Shown: piece by piece, positions 43,881 to 54,325 of the stretch
Numbering within the stretch: the stretch's first letter is position 1
Layout of the letters: each line of letters begins with the position of its first letter
Assembly (NCBI GenBank): GCA_963575645.1
Contig: OY754464.1
Location: forward strand, 27,233,501-27,297,500
Source: Xanthostigma xanthostigma
Taxonomy: Eukaryota > Arthropoda > Insecta > Raphidioptera > Raphidiidae
DNA: 64,000 nucleotides
Direction: 5' to 3'
Position numbers and translations under genes: made by a program
The notes under the pieces: model-generated
Told to the model about the DNA's origin: nothing
What the model saw: only the letters and a program-made list of their open reading frames with translations
Databases searched by the model: none

Positions 43881-44230
43881 CCGTACAGTGGTGCCATCTT
43901 CTGACCTCTGCCACTACCTCTTTACTATCAAATAATTTTCTGTGTACTCTATTATTATGAAATAGGATGAATTGATGCAAATTAAACAATATGACAAATC
44001 TGAAGTAAAACAGAAACAAACTTAGTTTTAGACATGAAGATTACAAAACTAGAACTATATAACCTGTAGTTTTTGTTTAAATGATTCAGAAATTGACTAA
44101 TAAATAAAATATGGAAAGTTCATATGTCCTATAAAAATATTAATAAAGAATTGTCTTTCTGACATTGTAAATTTTTCGGATAAACGTAGTGGAAAATGTT
44201 TTGTGGAAAATTTTCCTCCTCACATCATAG
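43881..44230 (-). repeat. Repeat family D, minus-strand copy
   Basis: 'gacctctgccactacctcttta' and 'atgaaataggatgaattg' mirror 27340-27360 and 27265-27295. 'ggaaaattttcctcctcacatcat' at about 44206 mirrors the opening at 25026. This copy therefore defines both ends of the family, about 350 bp here. Confidence 0.6.
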
Positions 44231-44427
44231 ATGACGCTATGATCTTATATTTATCATGTGACGTGACCATGACGCAGGATACGGAGAGTTCGAGAGATTG
44301 TAGATTATAGACGCTCAAGAGCTGAGATCATCAGAGTCTAAACGAAGAGTTCTGTACACCGGGTGAGTATCGAGTGGTAGATGATACTATTAGCCCAAGA
44401 GCTGATGACACGATTTAGGGTATGTGT

Positions 44428-45136
44428 TGTAACATAACGTTCCAGTACCCCTGGTAGATCGCACAATTTTAAATTTTTGAAAAGACAGCTGATTATGTCG
44501 ACTAGCTGTGATACGTCACAGTTAGTATAAAAACGCCGGTTCGCCGCACTCAGTGGGTAGTCGATAACAGATAATTGATAGTTAGTGAGTGACGTGATCG
44601 GGCAGTGTTTTATATTTTTAGTATTTTTTGAATTTTACAAAAAAACTTAGAGTCAGTTCTTTATTTTGTAAAAAGTAAGCGTTGGCGATCACGAAGGCTA
44701 GTCCTCTGATCGTTAATATTTTTTTTCTATCAAAAATCTAACCAAAAAACTAATTTATTTTCAGAGGGTCTCCTTGATATAAATATACATTATAAAATAA
44801 TTTACTATTTATACATATTGATTGAAATTGTACTGTTTTAAATATTTTTTTTTTAATATACAAATAGAATATTAATATTATATATTTTTTTGTGGCAAAG
44901 AATCTATTTTTTTTTATCAATAAAAAACCGATGAAAGATATAGATATTTTTTTTCTCTTAGATTATTTTTTTTCAGCATCCTTTTTCTTTAAAATAGAAT
45001 TTCAGCAAATAGTGTGGTCAATTAATTATCTTTAAGTCTTGTACGTCCACTGGTACCCCCTAGACCATTTAGCCGTTTCTTATAGTTTCTTAGTTTTTGT
45101 TTAATTTTGGGTTATCGTACCAGAGGAAGCGTTACA
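44428..45136 (+). repeat. 5' LTR of gypsy-type element
   Basis: This LTR is 709 bp, starts TGTAACATAACG and ends GCGTTACA, with a GTGT target duplication at 44424-44427. TATAAAA lies at 44526-44532 and an arthropod-type initiator TCAGT at 44550-44554, so transcription probably starts near 44551. It is identical by eye to the 3' LTR except for one T in a homopolymer near 44850. Confidence 0.92.
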
Positions 45137-45138
45137 GT

Positions 45139-45156
45139 TGGGGGCTCAACCGAGAT
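45139..45156 (+). promoter_or_regulatory. Primer-binding site for tRNA-Pro
   Basis: TGGGGGCTCAACCGAGAT begins two bases after the LTR. It matches the reverse complement of a tRNA-Pro 3' end plus CCA. Against the tRNA-Pro-like sequence at 54066-54131 it matches 17 of 18 positions. tRNA-Pro priming is known in other LTR elements. Confidence 0.8.
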
Positions 45157-45319
45157 CTAATTTGATTAGAGATGAACTGTCATTACATAATAGTTGCATA
45201 ATAGATCTAGTACAGCGTAATTTAGTGAATAAAGAAATTAAATATTCTGTCAAAACTAAATTTGTCATTTTTATTCTATTCTATACTTAAGAATATAATC
45301 TAAAAAAAAAAAAAAAGAA

Positions 45320-46063
45320 ATGGACGAGGGTAACTTATTGATGCAAATACTCGAACAAATACACAACCAAAGATTAGATTTTGATAAAATTCACAAAGAG
45401 TTACAGAAACAACACGAGTACCAAAATAGTAAAATTGAGGAATGGAGACAGGAAATGAGGGAATACGTTACACAGTCATTAAAAACACACACAGACACAT
45501 TCGCAAAGAAATTTGAGGATAAATTAGATCAACAAAAAGTAGAGGTCGGACAAGTTAGGGAAATTCTGGACAAAGAAAGTGGGAAAATAGAGCAACACAT
45601 AACAGAAACCGAACAAAAATTAGGGAAACAAGGACCTGAAATTTTACATGTTAAAGAAACTGTACAGAAAATAAATTCTAGTAAAGAGGACATTCAGAAG
45701 AAACAAAAAATCACGGCTTATTCAAATAATCAGGCAAATCCCATACAAAAAGATTTTACAAGGTACGACAAACACGAACACGTATCCTGTTTTATCACGA
45801 GACTGCATAACTTTGTCAATTCATTTCAATATTTAGATGACCATGAAAAAATTGCACTAGCCTCTAACTACATTCCAAGAAATGATAAAAAAAGATTAAG
45901 GGTGTACCAGGTAGGGGACGAGGTATTAGTTAAATGCCATATGCAGTCATCAGCGGCAGATAGAATTACAAAAAAATTTTGTTTAATTTATGAAGGGCCC
46001 TTTAAAATAAAGGAAAAGGTTGCTGAAAACGCGTATCACGCAAGAAGTACGTGGCACCTTTAA
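45320..46063 (+). pseudogene. Gag N-terminus joined in frame to integrase C-terminus
   Basis: This 247-codon frame starts at ATG 45320. Residues 1 to about 135 are a charged, glutamine-rich coiled coil (QILEQIHNQRLDFDKIHKEL). Residues about 148-190 look like gag capsid text (CFITRLHNFVNSFQYLDDHEKIALAS). Near residue 190 (about 45,885) the frame changes abruptly to YQVGDEVLVK...YEGPFKIKEKV, the GPY/F module at the end of a Ty3/gypsy integrase. Protease, RT, RNase H and the integrase core are missing, lost by one internal deletion of several kb that kept the frame. A frameshift near 46,050 ends the frame early; the usual integrase tail (VRSLRPF) continues in another frame to about 46100. Confidence 0.8.
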
Positions 46064-46386
46064 TGTGCGGTCTTTGCGACCTTTTTATAATAATTAAAAA
46101 AATATATATATATAATAATATTGAAAGTATGTATGTACAATGGAAAAAAAATACAGTTAAATTTGTAAAGGATAGTTTTTTTTTAGTTAGGTTAATCGTC
46201 GATAAACGATGTTGATAAGACTTACTAGTTATTAATTTATTTTTTGTTTTGTAAATTAAAGTAGTTTTATATCCAAAGGAGGCTCTAGGTTAATATGTTG
46301 GATCAAAAAAAAAAGAAAAAAAAACACAGTGGTCCGCTAAATGTTCATTTTTTTACTGTTAATAAATAACAGTGACCGATGTCAAT

Positions 46387-46596
46387 ATGATGGAAGAGCC
46401 GGATGTTTTATGGATCGATGAACCTGTGATGGTCGGGTTACCACCATCCAGTACCGCCGAGGAACCACAACCAATGCCGGAACAACAGCCGAAAAGGAAA
46501 CTAACCCTCAACCAATATCGTCATATAGCAGAGGAACGGGCTTCTCTTCCTCTGTGCCGTGCGATAGAGGCTGAACCAAATTTGGTTTGTATTTAA
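46387..46596 (+). CDS. Small accessory frame between integrase tail and 3' LTR
   Basis: The frame has its first ATG at 46387 and runs 69 codons (MMEEPDVLWIDEPVMVGLPP...) to TAA at 46594-46596. It is acidic and proline-rich, then has a basic KRKLTLNQYR patch and ERASLPLCRA. Its base composition is GC-richer than its surroundings, as if under coding constraint. It sits where some gypsy-type elements carry an extra 3' ORF. I do not recognise the protein and it has no transmembrane segment, so it is not envelope-like. It could also be displaced gag sequence. Confidence 0.35.
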   Translation: MMEEPDVLWIDEPVMVGLPPSSTAEEPQPMPEQQPKRKLTLNQYRHIAEERASLPLCRAIEAEPNLVCI

Positions 46597-46908
46597 CTTG
46601 CGGTTGGATTTTTTTTTTCTAGAGTGCTTAAGGGTTGCTGAAGAAGACCAAGTGGCTTCGGACAAATGTGGGGGTCATGGAAGGGTCGTGGGTATCCACC
46701 GGGAGAAGATCCCATTAATCAAGTAGTGTCCAGTCGGCCATACGCAATAGTTCTAATAGTCCCAAATGAACCTTTTTACATTAATAATCATATATTGTAA
46801 TTAAGAATACATAATTAGGTATATATATATATCTATATAAAAAAACTACCCTCGATATAAGGGAGTTTTTTTTTTTTTTTTTGGTTTTTTTTTTGTAGCC
46901 GGGTGTAC
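46597..46908 (+). other. 3' untranslated part of the LTR element
   Basis: Contains 'gaagaagaccaagtggcttc' and a run of about 18 T residues. No polypurine tract lies directly against the 3' LTR, where one is expected; the nearest purine-rich run is about 46303-46325. Confidence 0.5.
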
Positions 46909-47618
46909 TGTAACATAACGTTCCAGTACCCCTGGTAGATCGCACAATTTTAAATTTTTGAAAAGACAGCTGATTATGTCGACTAGCTGTGATACGTCAC
47001 AGTTAGTATAAAAACGCCGGTTCGCCGCACTCAGTGGGTAGTCGATAACAGATAATTGATAGTTAGTGAGTGACGTGATCGGGCAGTGTTTTATATTTTT
47101 AGTATTTTTTGAATTTTACAAAAAAACTTAGAGTCAGTTCTTTATTTTGTAAAAAGTAAGCGTTGGCGATCACGAAGGCTAGTCCTCTGATCGTTAATAT
47201 TTTTTTTCTATCAAAAATCTAACCAAAAAACTAATTTATTTTCAGAGGGTCTCCTTGATATAAATATACATTATAAAATAATTTACTATTTATACATATT
47301 GATTGAAATTGTACTGTTTTAAATATTTTTTTTTTTAATATACAAATAGAATATTAATATTATATATTTTTTTGTGGCAAAGAATCTATTTTTTTTTATC
47401 AATAAAAAACCGATGAAAGATATAGATATTTTTTTTCTCTTAGATTATTTTTTTTCAGCATCCTTTTTCTTTAAAATAGAATTTCAGCAAATAGTGTGGT
47501 CAATTAATTATCTTTAAGTCTTGTACGTCCACTGGTACCCCCTAGACCATTTAGCCGTTTCTTATAGTTTCTTAGTTTTTGTTTAATTTTGGGTTATCGT
47601 ACCAGAGGAAGCGTTACA
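46909..47618 (+). repeat. 3' LTR of gypsy-type element
   Basis: 710 bp, TGTAACATAACG to GCGTTACA, with TATAAAA at 47007-47013 and TCAGT at 47031-47035. The target duplication GTGT follows at 47619-47622. Near-identity with the 5' LTR means recent insertion. Confidence 0.92.
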
Positions 47619-48717
47619 GTGTTTTAGGCAGGTTGAAATTATGAAAAAACAGTAATTTATCAATGGGTGAATCTGGAATGGTGAGTCTGCCTGAGCATTT
47701 GCGGTTATTTCGCGCCTGCGCAGCATATGACATCTGTAAAAAAATATCCCCAAAAAACATGTTTTAGGCAACCTGAAACTTTCATAATCTTTGAGTTCAG
47801 CATTTATATAATCCAGAAATGAAAATGCCAGAACATTTTGTCGGTTATAAAGTAAGGGCAGAACCCCCCGAAGATATTTTATTAATATACGCAATGAGCA
47901 CGATACAGGTCAAACGGATAAACGGATTGAAACCAAATTTTGGGAGGATGTTTGGTATGCAGATATGAAAAGCTCTATTGTTTTTGGGGAAAATCGGCGC
48001 ATGCGCAAAAGAGATATATGTTATAACGTTGTTTTTTATATAATAATGATATACTTTTTATAACAGTTTATTATTCTATTTATTTTTTCAAGAAAGTTTT
48101 GTGAACTATTTTTTTTCTGGCAGATTTTCAAAACAAAACAACAGTTGGTTCTTGTCTTATTTTCAAAATATTTCCGAAATTATTAAGTTCAGAATTTTTT
48201 TTTTCACAAAACTTTCTTGAAAAAATAAATAGAATAATAAACTGTTATGAAAAGTATATCATTATTATATAATAAACAACGTTATAGCATATATCTTTTT
48301 TGCGCATGCGCCGATTTTCCCCAAAAACAATAGACCTTTTCATATCTGCATACCAAACATCCTCCCAAAATTTGGTTTCAATCCGTTCATCCGTTTGACC
48401 TGTATCGTGCTCATTGCGTATATTAAAAAAATATCTTCGGGGGGTTCTGCCCCTACTTTATAACCGACAAAATGTTCTGGCATTTTCATTTCTGGATTAT
48501 ATAAATGCTGAACTCAAAGATTATAAAAGTTTAAAGTTGCCTAAAACATGTTTTTTGGGGATATTTTTTTGCAGATGTCATATGCTGCGCAGGCGCGAAA
48601 TAACCGCAAATGATCAGGCAGACTCACCATTCCAGATTCACCCATTGATAAATTACTGTTTTTTCATTATTTCAACCTGCCTAAAACACATACCCTAAAT
48701 CGTGTCATCAGCTCTCC

Positions 48718-49249
48718 GGCTATATGGTCTTATTTATCATGTGATGTGAACAGCGCTCTCTGTGTGGTGTAAAAAGTATTCACTTCAGCACATGCTTTTT
48801 AATGGGGACACCAGTAAAAATGTTTACATATAAAAACGTGGCTTTGTTCGCGTGGTTATGTTGGTGTGAGAGAGAGAGAAGGAGAGGAAGAGAGAGAGAG
48901 AGAGAGTGTGTGTGTGCATTGTAGACGCTAGACAGCTGAAATAATTAGCTAGTATGTACGTGCAAAGGATTTAAACGTTGTTATGAAACACCTTATAAAA
49001 ATCGACGAAGGTCGGCTGAAAAGTTTGCGCTCCACGTAGATGAATTATGTTTTTAATTTTGACAGTGACTGTACAAAAGCCAAATGAGATGTTTTTAATT
49101 AAAAACAACATACTGTTTAATTATATACAGCTGAGAATTATGTTCTGATATGAATTTTTAATCAGTGCGCGCGGTTTCCTGGTATTTCCGTATAAGAATA
49201 CAGAGTTAAATTTTCGTTGAAAATCAATAAAAACACAAGCAAAACTCTA
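48718..49249. other. No gene; GA/GT microsatellite
   Basis: (GA)n with interruptions at about 48868-48906 is followed by (TG)n to about 48918. Text at 48726-48751 ('ggtcttatttatcatgtgatgtgaac') resembles 44239-44266 on the same strand, so the foldback may sit in a duplicated segment. Confidence 0.5.
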
Positions 49250-50291
49250 ATAGTCCAAGAGACGGCTGCAGAAAATGTGTCGTCATAAGGTGGACGAACG
49301 AAAAAATTAGAGATGATAGTTAAGACCATAATTAAGAAAGATCGCTAAGGTTTCCTGCAAAAATCCTGCCGAAACAATGTTTTTTTAATTTGTTTATCAG
49401 TTAATAGACCAGTGAAGTTAGCTTTTGACAAGGACAAAATTAATAACAGAAAACGAATGATGAGGAAGGGAAGAAACTGCCGTCAGAAATACAGAAACCA
49501 AAAATTCAAATGCGTAAAAGGCCGGAGGTCTGTGGGGGGTGCATTTTAGGGGTCAAACGCGGTTTTTCGTTATTTCTGGCGAAAGTTGACCTCCAATCGA
49601 AAAATGTTGTATGGCAAAGTTGTAGGTATTAAAAGGATCTACAACTTTTATGAATATAACTTTTTCACATAACCTTAAAGATTCAAAGAAATATTGAAAA
49701 AACCGTGTTTTTCGTTTTTAATTTTTTTCTCCTGCAAAAATGATTTTTTTTTTCATGAAATTTTCCGGAGACTTACCTTTCTATGTCTTAAATAAGCTGT
49801 AATTTTCAGGAGAAAAAAATTAATAACGAAAAACACGGTTTTTTCAATATTTCTTTGAATCTTTAAGGTTATGTGAAAAAGTTATATCCATAAAAGTTGT
49901 AGATCCTTTTAATACCTACAACTTTAACATACAACATTTTTCGATTGGAGGTCAACTTTCGCCAGAAATAACGAAAAACCGCGTTTGACCCCTAAAATGC
50001 ACCCCCCACAGACCTCCGGCCTTTTACGCATTTGAATTTTTGGTTTCTGTATTTCTGACGGCAGTTTCTTCCCTTCCTCATCATTCGTTTTCTGTTATTA
50101 ATTTTGTCCTTGTCAAAAGCCAACTTCACTGGTCTATTAACTGATAAACAAATGAAAAAAACATTGTTTCATCAGGATTTTCGCAGGCAACCTTAGCGAT
50201 CTTTCTTAATTATGGTCTTAACTATCATCTCTAATTTTTTCGTTCATCCACCTTGTGACGACACATTTTCTGCAGCCGTCTCTTGGACTAT
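49250..50291. mobile_element. 1-kb foldback element
   Basis: Arms at 49250-49734 and 49807-50291 pair from 'tagtccaagagacggctgca' to 'ttttttctcctg', with a 72-base loop and scattered mismatches. No domain is seen. It lies directly against the truncated start of the RT element. Confidence 0.85.
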
Positions 50292-52205
50292 AACGAAACT
50301 CAGGGAGTTGTGCAATTTGATTTCTGAGTCCCATAACACATCACGTTAACGGTTAAACTTATAAGCTCGATTGACTGTTCACCAACTGTTCAACATAACT
50401 CCTTCAACCGCATAGTTCTATATGGCGTCTTATTAACTCAAATTTTAAACAAAAAGAAAACAAATCGATAAAAAAACTCACTGTTGACAAAAAAGACATT
50501 GTTAATTCGACTGATATTGCCAATTATTTTAATCAATATTTTATTAAAGTTTCGTCAGTGAACTTAACTAATTTTATTAATGATAAATTACCTGTGACTG
50601 CTAATGTGATCGACTCTATGTTCTTAGCTCCTACTAATCCTTATGAAGTCACGTGCATAATACAAAAATTAAAATCAGTAGAATCATGTGGTATAGACTG
50701 TATTCCAGTCTCACTATTTAAGAAATTTTTCAATTATGTGTTATTACCTTTGACATATCTCTTAAATAAATCGCTTTCAGACGGTGTGTTTCCTAGTGCG
50801 CTGAAGCATTCCAAAGTTGTGCCCATTTTTAAGAAAGGTGATCCGTCTGATTGTTGCAACTACCGCCCAATTTCAATTTTATCAGTTTTTTCAAAAATCT
50901 TTGAGAACATTTATTGTGTAAGACTCATGGCATTTCTATCGAAACATAATATATTAGATGATTGTCAACATGGATTCCGCACTGGCAGAAGTACAGTAAC
51001 CGCCATGACAGATTTAATAGAGTTTGTATCATCAGCCTTAAACAATGGTTCTAATGTATCAGCAGCTTATTTAGATTTCAGCAAGGCATTTGATCTCGTC
51101 ATCCACAAACGTCTCATCTCTAAGCTAGAAGCCTACGGCATACGCGGCAAAAGTCTGAATTGGATTCAATCATTTTTAGAAGCACGTTACCAAACTGTGG
51201 TTATTGGTGATTCTCTATCGACTCGGGTACCTGTTTTGATTGGAGTGCCACAAGGTTCAATATTGGGGCCCATTTTGTTTTTAATATACGCGAATGATCT
51301 CAGTACATTTGTCAATCTGACTAATAAAACAATTATGTATGCGGACGACACAACGCTTCTGTGCTCGGGAAAAGATGTCATCAGTCTTGAAATAAATCTA
51401 AATATTGTTGTCAATTCAGTGGCTGACTGGTGCTCAATCAATGGTCTAATACTCAACACTGGTAAAACGAAAACGCAGCTATTTCGAACTAGACAATCTC
51501 ATCTTTCTACTTTTCCGACTGCTGTTATCGATACTGAAATCATCGACAATTGTGACATTTTTAATTATCTTGGTGTGGTAATTGATGAACACTTATCTTG
51601 GTGCTCTCATATTGAACTCTGCTGTGCAAAAATCTCAAAATCTATATTCATGTTACGTCGTATGTCGGGAATAGTTAAGTTGGATACTATGCTTTCGTTG
51701 TATTATGCGTTTATATTTACTCACATTAATTATGGCATCCTGCTATGGGGAAACTCTACTGAAGCACAACGTGTTTTTATACTACAGAAAAAAGCTTTGC
51801 GCATTATTTTCAAGCTCAAACACAGAGAGTCGTGCAGAAAAATTTTCGTAAACCATAAAATGCTTACGCTACCTGCTTTATATAGTAAATATAATAGCAA
51901 TGAACATAAATATCCAACAAGAAACAAAAAGGACATCTTGCTACCAAAGCCAAATCTGACGCTCCACACGAAAGGTCCGTTCTACAGTAGTGCGAAAATT
52001 TTTAATCATCTTCCCAATAATTTAACAGATATAGTAACGAATTCTTTATTTCAGAAAAAATTAAAAGCTTATCTAATTTATGCATGTCCTTACACGATAA
52101 ATGACTTTTTTAATATGTGATTGTATCCATTGACAATTTCCTACATGCAAATTGTATTTGTCCCGGGAAAAAATAAATTTATTATTATTATTATTATTAT
52201 TATTA
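50292..52205 (+). mobile_element. Non-LTR retrotransposon, 5'-truncated
   Basis: RT-element sequence can be traced from about 50292, where a short frame reads KLRELCNLISES and is then broken by a stop, through the large open frame to a 3' UTR with AATAAA near 52171 and a (TTA)n tail to about 52205. There is no endonuclease domain or ORF1. Three other 3' fragments in this window (1-149, 25131-25960, 58140-58727), and a fourth with a different tail (41036-41740), belong to the same broad clade. Confidence 0.85.
50399..52120 (+). CDS. Reverse transcriptase (non-LTR, CR1/Jockey group), partial ORF2
   Basis: The frame is open from a stop at 50396-50398 to TGA at 52118-52120 (573 codons), with no natural start. 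Numbering from 50558, the RT domain runs about 25-300: KVVPIFKKGDP (fingers), NYRPISIL, GFRTGRST, motif A LDFSKAFD (172-179), GVPQGSILGP (229-238) and the catalytic YADD (261-264). The C-terminal region has SHIELCCAKIS, NYGILLWGN and FILQKKALRII. It would copy element RNA onto nicked target DNA. All palm residues are intact, but about 20 residues normally found after TLPALY seem deleted in frame, and the endonuclease is missing. So this is a dead copy with an unusually clean RT. Confidence 0.9.
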   Translation, partial: LLQPHSSIWRLINSNFKQKENKSIKKLTVDKKDIVNSTDIANYFNQYFIKVSSVNLTNFINDKLPVTANVIDSMFLAPTNPYEVTCIIQKLKSVESCGIDCIPVSLFKKFFNYVLLPLTYLLNKSLSDGVFPSALKHSKVVPIFKKGDPSDCCNYRPISILSVFSKIFENIYCVRLMAFLSKHNILDDCQHGFRTGRSTVTAMTDLIEFVSSALNNGSNVSAAYLDFSKAFDLVIHKRLISKLEAYGIRGKSLNWIQSFLEARYQTVVIGDSLSTRVPVLIGVPQGSILGPILFLIYANDLSTFVNLTNKTIMYADDTTLLCSGKDVISLEINLNIVVNSVADWCSINGLILNTGKTKTQLFRTRQSHLSTFPTAVIDTEIIDNCDIFNYLGVVIDEHLSWCSHIELCCAKISKSIFMLRRMSGIVKLDTMLSLYYAFIFTHINYGILLWGNSTEAQRVFILQKKALRIIFKLKHRESCRKIFVNHKMLTLPALYSKYNSNEHKYPTRNKKDILLPKPNLTLHTKGPFYSSAKIFNHLPNNLTDIVTNSLFQKKLKAYLIYACPYTINDFFNM

Positions 52206-52369
52206 TAACAAACATTTAAGTGCGCGAAAAGTTTGGAAAATTTCTAATTTCGTCAAACCCCTTATAATTAGGGAGCTGGCGCGGAAAAAAACCATGTCGT
52301 CTCAGCTTTCTGCCACCTGATGCATAAGTTATTTAAGTAATTTAGAGCATTTTTTTTATATGATGGGAC

Positions 52370-52545
52370 AGATCCTAACGGAGCCGAATTTTTAAATTTT
52401 GGTCCCAGAGAGGAGCAAATTGAAAAGAAAAAAGTTTTTCGCTTATAATTCGCTCAATTTAAATTAGATCGGTTCGAAACCTGTCTTAAACGAAAGATGA
52501 GAAAATTTTACATAGATTTCGTATAACAGAATTCGCGCAAATAGT
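52370..52545 (+). repeat. Repeat family F, fragment
   Basis: 'gatcctaacggagccgaattt', 'gtttttcgcttataattcgct' and 'ttacatagatttcgtat' match 21000-21145. The fragment stops about 50 bases before the next foldback. Confidence 0.55.
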
Positions 52546-52598
52546 TTTTTTATATATAGAAAAACAGAAATAAACACTTAGCTTAAGCAACGAATAAT

Positions 52599-53766
52599 TC
52601 TAGATGGAAAAGTCGAAAGCAGAACATTTGACTTAGGAACTTTGTTTGGACTAGTTAGGAGATAAACATACTAAAAGTCCTTACCCCTCCGAGGTACGCC
52701 CGAAGGGGGGGAGCACAAAGAAGGTCCCGTTTTTTGGTATTTTGATTTCATCTCGAAAATGGTACGTCGTACGAAATTTTGTTGGAATACATAATGAAAG
52801 CTGATAAAATTCTCTACAACTTTAGCTTTCACACTTTTTATCTATCTCCAATCTTTGCCTAGCTATGAGCTCCGAAAAATGGTCGATTTTCAAAAATGTG
52901 TTAAATTCTCTGTAGCACATTGTAACAATACGAATTTGTCAAAATCATTTCGTATCGCTCATCCACACTATTAAAAACACCCACACACTATTAAAAAATT
53001 CATAAGCTGGGAGTACCTCCACGCAGGGCCCTCTTTCCCACTGGGCACTCTGGCACGTGCCCAGGGACCCGCGATCGATAGGGACCCCCTAGTTTAATGG
53101 TATACTAAGTACCTAAACTGTTTTAAACAAAAATCATCAGTGAACTATTTTTCATATACTTATTTTTTTTGTGTCCTTCATGTTAAAATTGGGAACGTGA
53201 TCCTTTTAAATATATGCATTTTATATCACATTCCTCGACTTAGAATCTAGAACCTTGTTTATCTATTTTTTTTGTCTATTCTAACAAAATAGTGCTCTGT
53301 TAAGGTCATAGGGGCCCCATAATCCTAATGTGCCCAGGGCCTTCAATAGGTTAAAGCTTATGTTATTTTTTAATAGTGTGTGGGTGTTTTTAATAGTGTG
53401 GATGAGCGATACGAAATGATTTTGACAAATTCGTATTGTTACAATGTGCTACAGAGAATTTAACACATTTTTTAAAATCGCCCATTTTTTCGGAGCTCAT
53501 AGCTAGGCAAAGATTGGAGATAGATAAAAAGTGTGAAAGCTAAAGTTGTAGAGAATTTTATCAGCTTTCATTATGTATTACAACAAAATTTCGTACGACG
53601 TACCGTTTTCGAGATGAAAGCAAAAAACCAAAAAACGGGACCTTCTTTGTGCTCCCCCCCTTCGGGAGTACCTCAGAGGGGCAAGGACTTTTAGTATGTT
53701 TATCTCCTAACTAGTCCAAACAAAGTTCCTAAGTCAAATGTTCTGCTTTCGACTTTTCCATCTAGA
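52599..53766. mobile_element. 1.2-kb foldback element with a GC-rich centre
   Basis: Arms at 52599-53008 and 53355-53766 pair from 'tctagatggaaaag' inward, including 'tatctcctaactagtcc' and 'attaaaaacacccacacact'. The 346-base spacer begins 'cagggccctctttcccactggg', contains 'gcacgtgcccaggg' and ends near 'gtgcccagggcc'. This resembles a hAT-type MITE lodged in the loop, but I see no 8-bp duplication. Confidence 0.8.
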
Positions 53767-54060
53767 TGCCCCTTATGAGCACTCATTGACTAAACTAACT
53801 GTATAAATTCGATTTTGCATAATACATCGCGCACGCTGATCGGTTGTCTTCGTCTGTTGCATACTGTGTTATGGAAATTTAAAGATTGCGTATGTTTTGT
53901 CTTAAAATAAAAAGATTGCATTTGTTCAAAAACGGATGTCATTTCAAATATGTCAGTTTTTTGACATTAATATTTTGTGAAATGCAACTCCTAACTTTAC
54001 GATTTGTTGTAAATTAATGTGTAGTATCAAGCATGTATGTTGTAGCTATTGATAATAACA
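53767..54060. other. No gene seen
   Basis: AT-rich, no structure. Confidence 0.35.
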
Positions 54061-54065
54061 ATCAT

Positions 54066-54131
54066 GTCTCAAAATGGTACGATTCTCGCTTTGGGTGAGA
54101 AAAGTCCCGGGTTCAAATCCCGGTTGAGCCC
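54066..54131 (+). pseudogene. tRNA-Pro (TGG) pseudogene
   Basis: 'attctcgctttgggtga' contains the tRNA-Pro anticodon loop TTTGGGT (anticodon TGG). 'cccgggttcaaatcccgg' is a perfect T-arm. The acceptor halves GTCTCAA and TTGAGCC pair at six of seven positions. The D-arm is about 6 bases short and the anticodon stem has lost bases, so it is probably not functional. Its 3' end matches the primer-binding site of the LTR element. Confidence 0.75.
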
Positions 54132-54325
54132 AGCATTGTTTTCCCCTTTTTTCCTTTTTTAGCAAAAGAAAAATCAATATTGCTCAAAATATTCATATAG
54201 TACCTACTTAATATTTGATAACATTGTTTTAGTATTTTTCAATATTATGTTTTTTTTTTGATAGTTTGTATTCAGCTCTAGATAAATTTTAGTACTAAAC
54301 CTATATAAATAGCAATATCTAGGTA

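Larger units (their letters stand above)
44394..48717. mobile_element. Foldback element with an LTR retrotransposon in its left arm
   Basis: The left arm is 44394-44427 plus 47623-48104; the right arm is 48204-48717. The ends read 'agagctgatgacacgattta' and its inverse. Removing the LTR element and one GTGT copy makes the left arm read straight through 'gggtatgtgttttaggcagg', exactly as the right arm does. The inner half of each arm is family B sequence ('gcgcatgcgc', 'gtatcgtgctca'). Mirror frames at 47583-47894 and 48414-48698 share almost the same peptide because they are the two arms. Without the LTR insert the foldback is about 1.1 kb. Confidence 0.85.

Noticed and set aside
46372..46596. 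Envelope-like ORF in the LTR element
   Set aside because: No signal peptide, transmembrane segment or fusion-like motif in the 69-residue product.
47583..48698. Two similar 94-103-codon frames on opposite strands
   Set aside because: They are the two arms of one foldback read in opposite directions. Shared peptide similarity follows from the inverted repeat and no domain is present.
53030..53345. Complete hAT MITE in the foldback loop
   Set aside because: CAGGG-type text is present at both ends, but no matching 8-bp duplication or consistent TIR could be shown.
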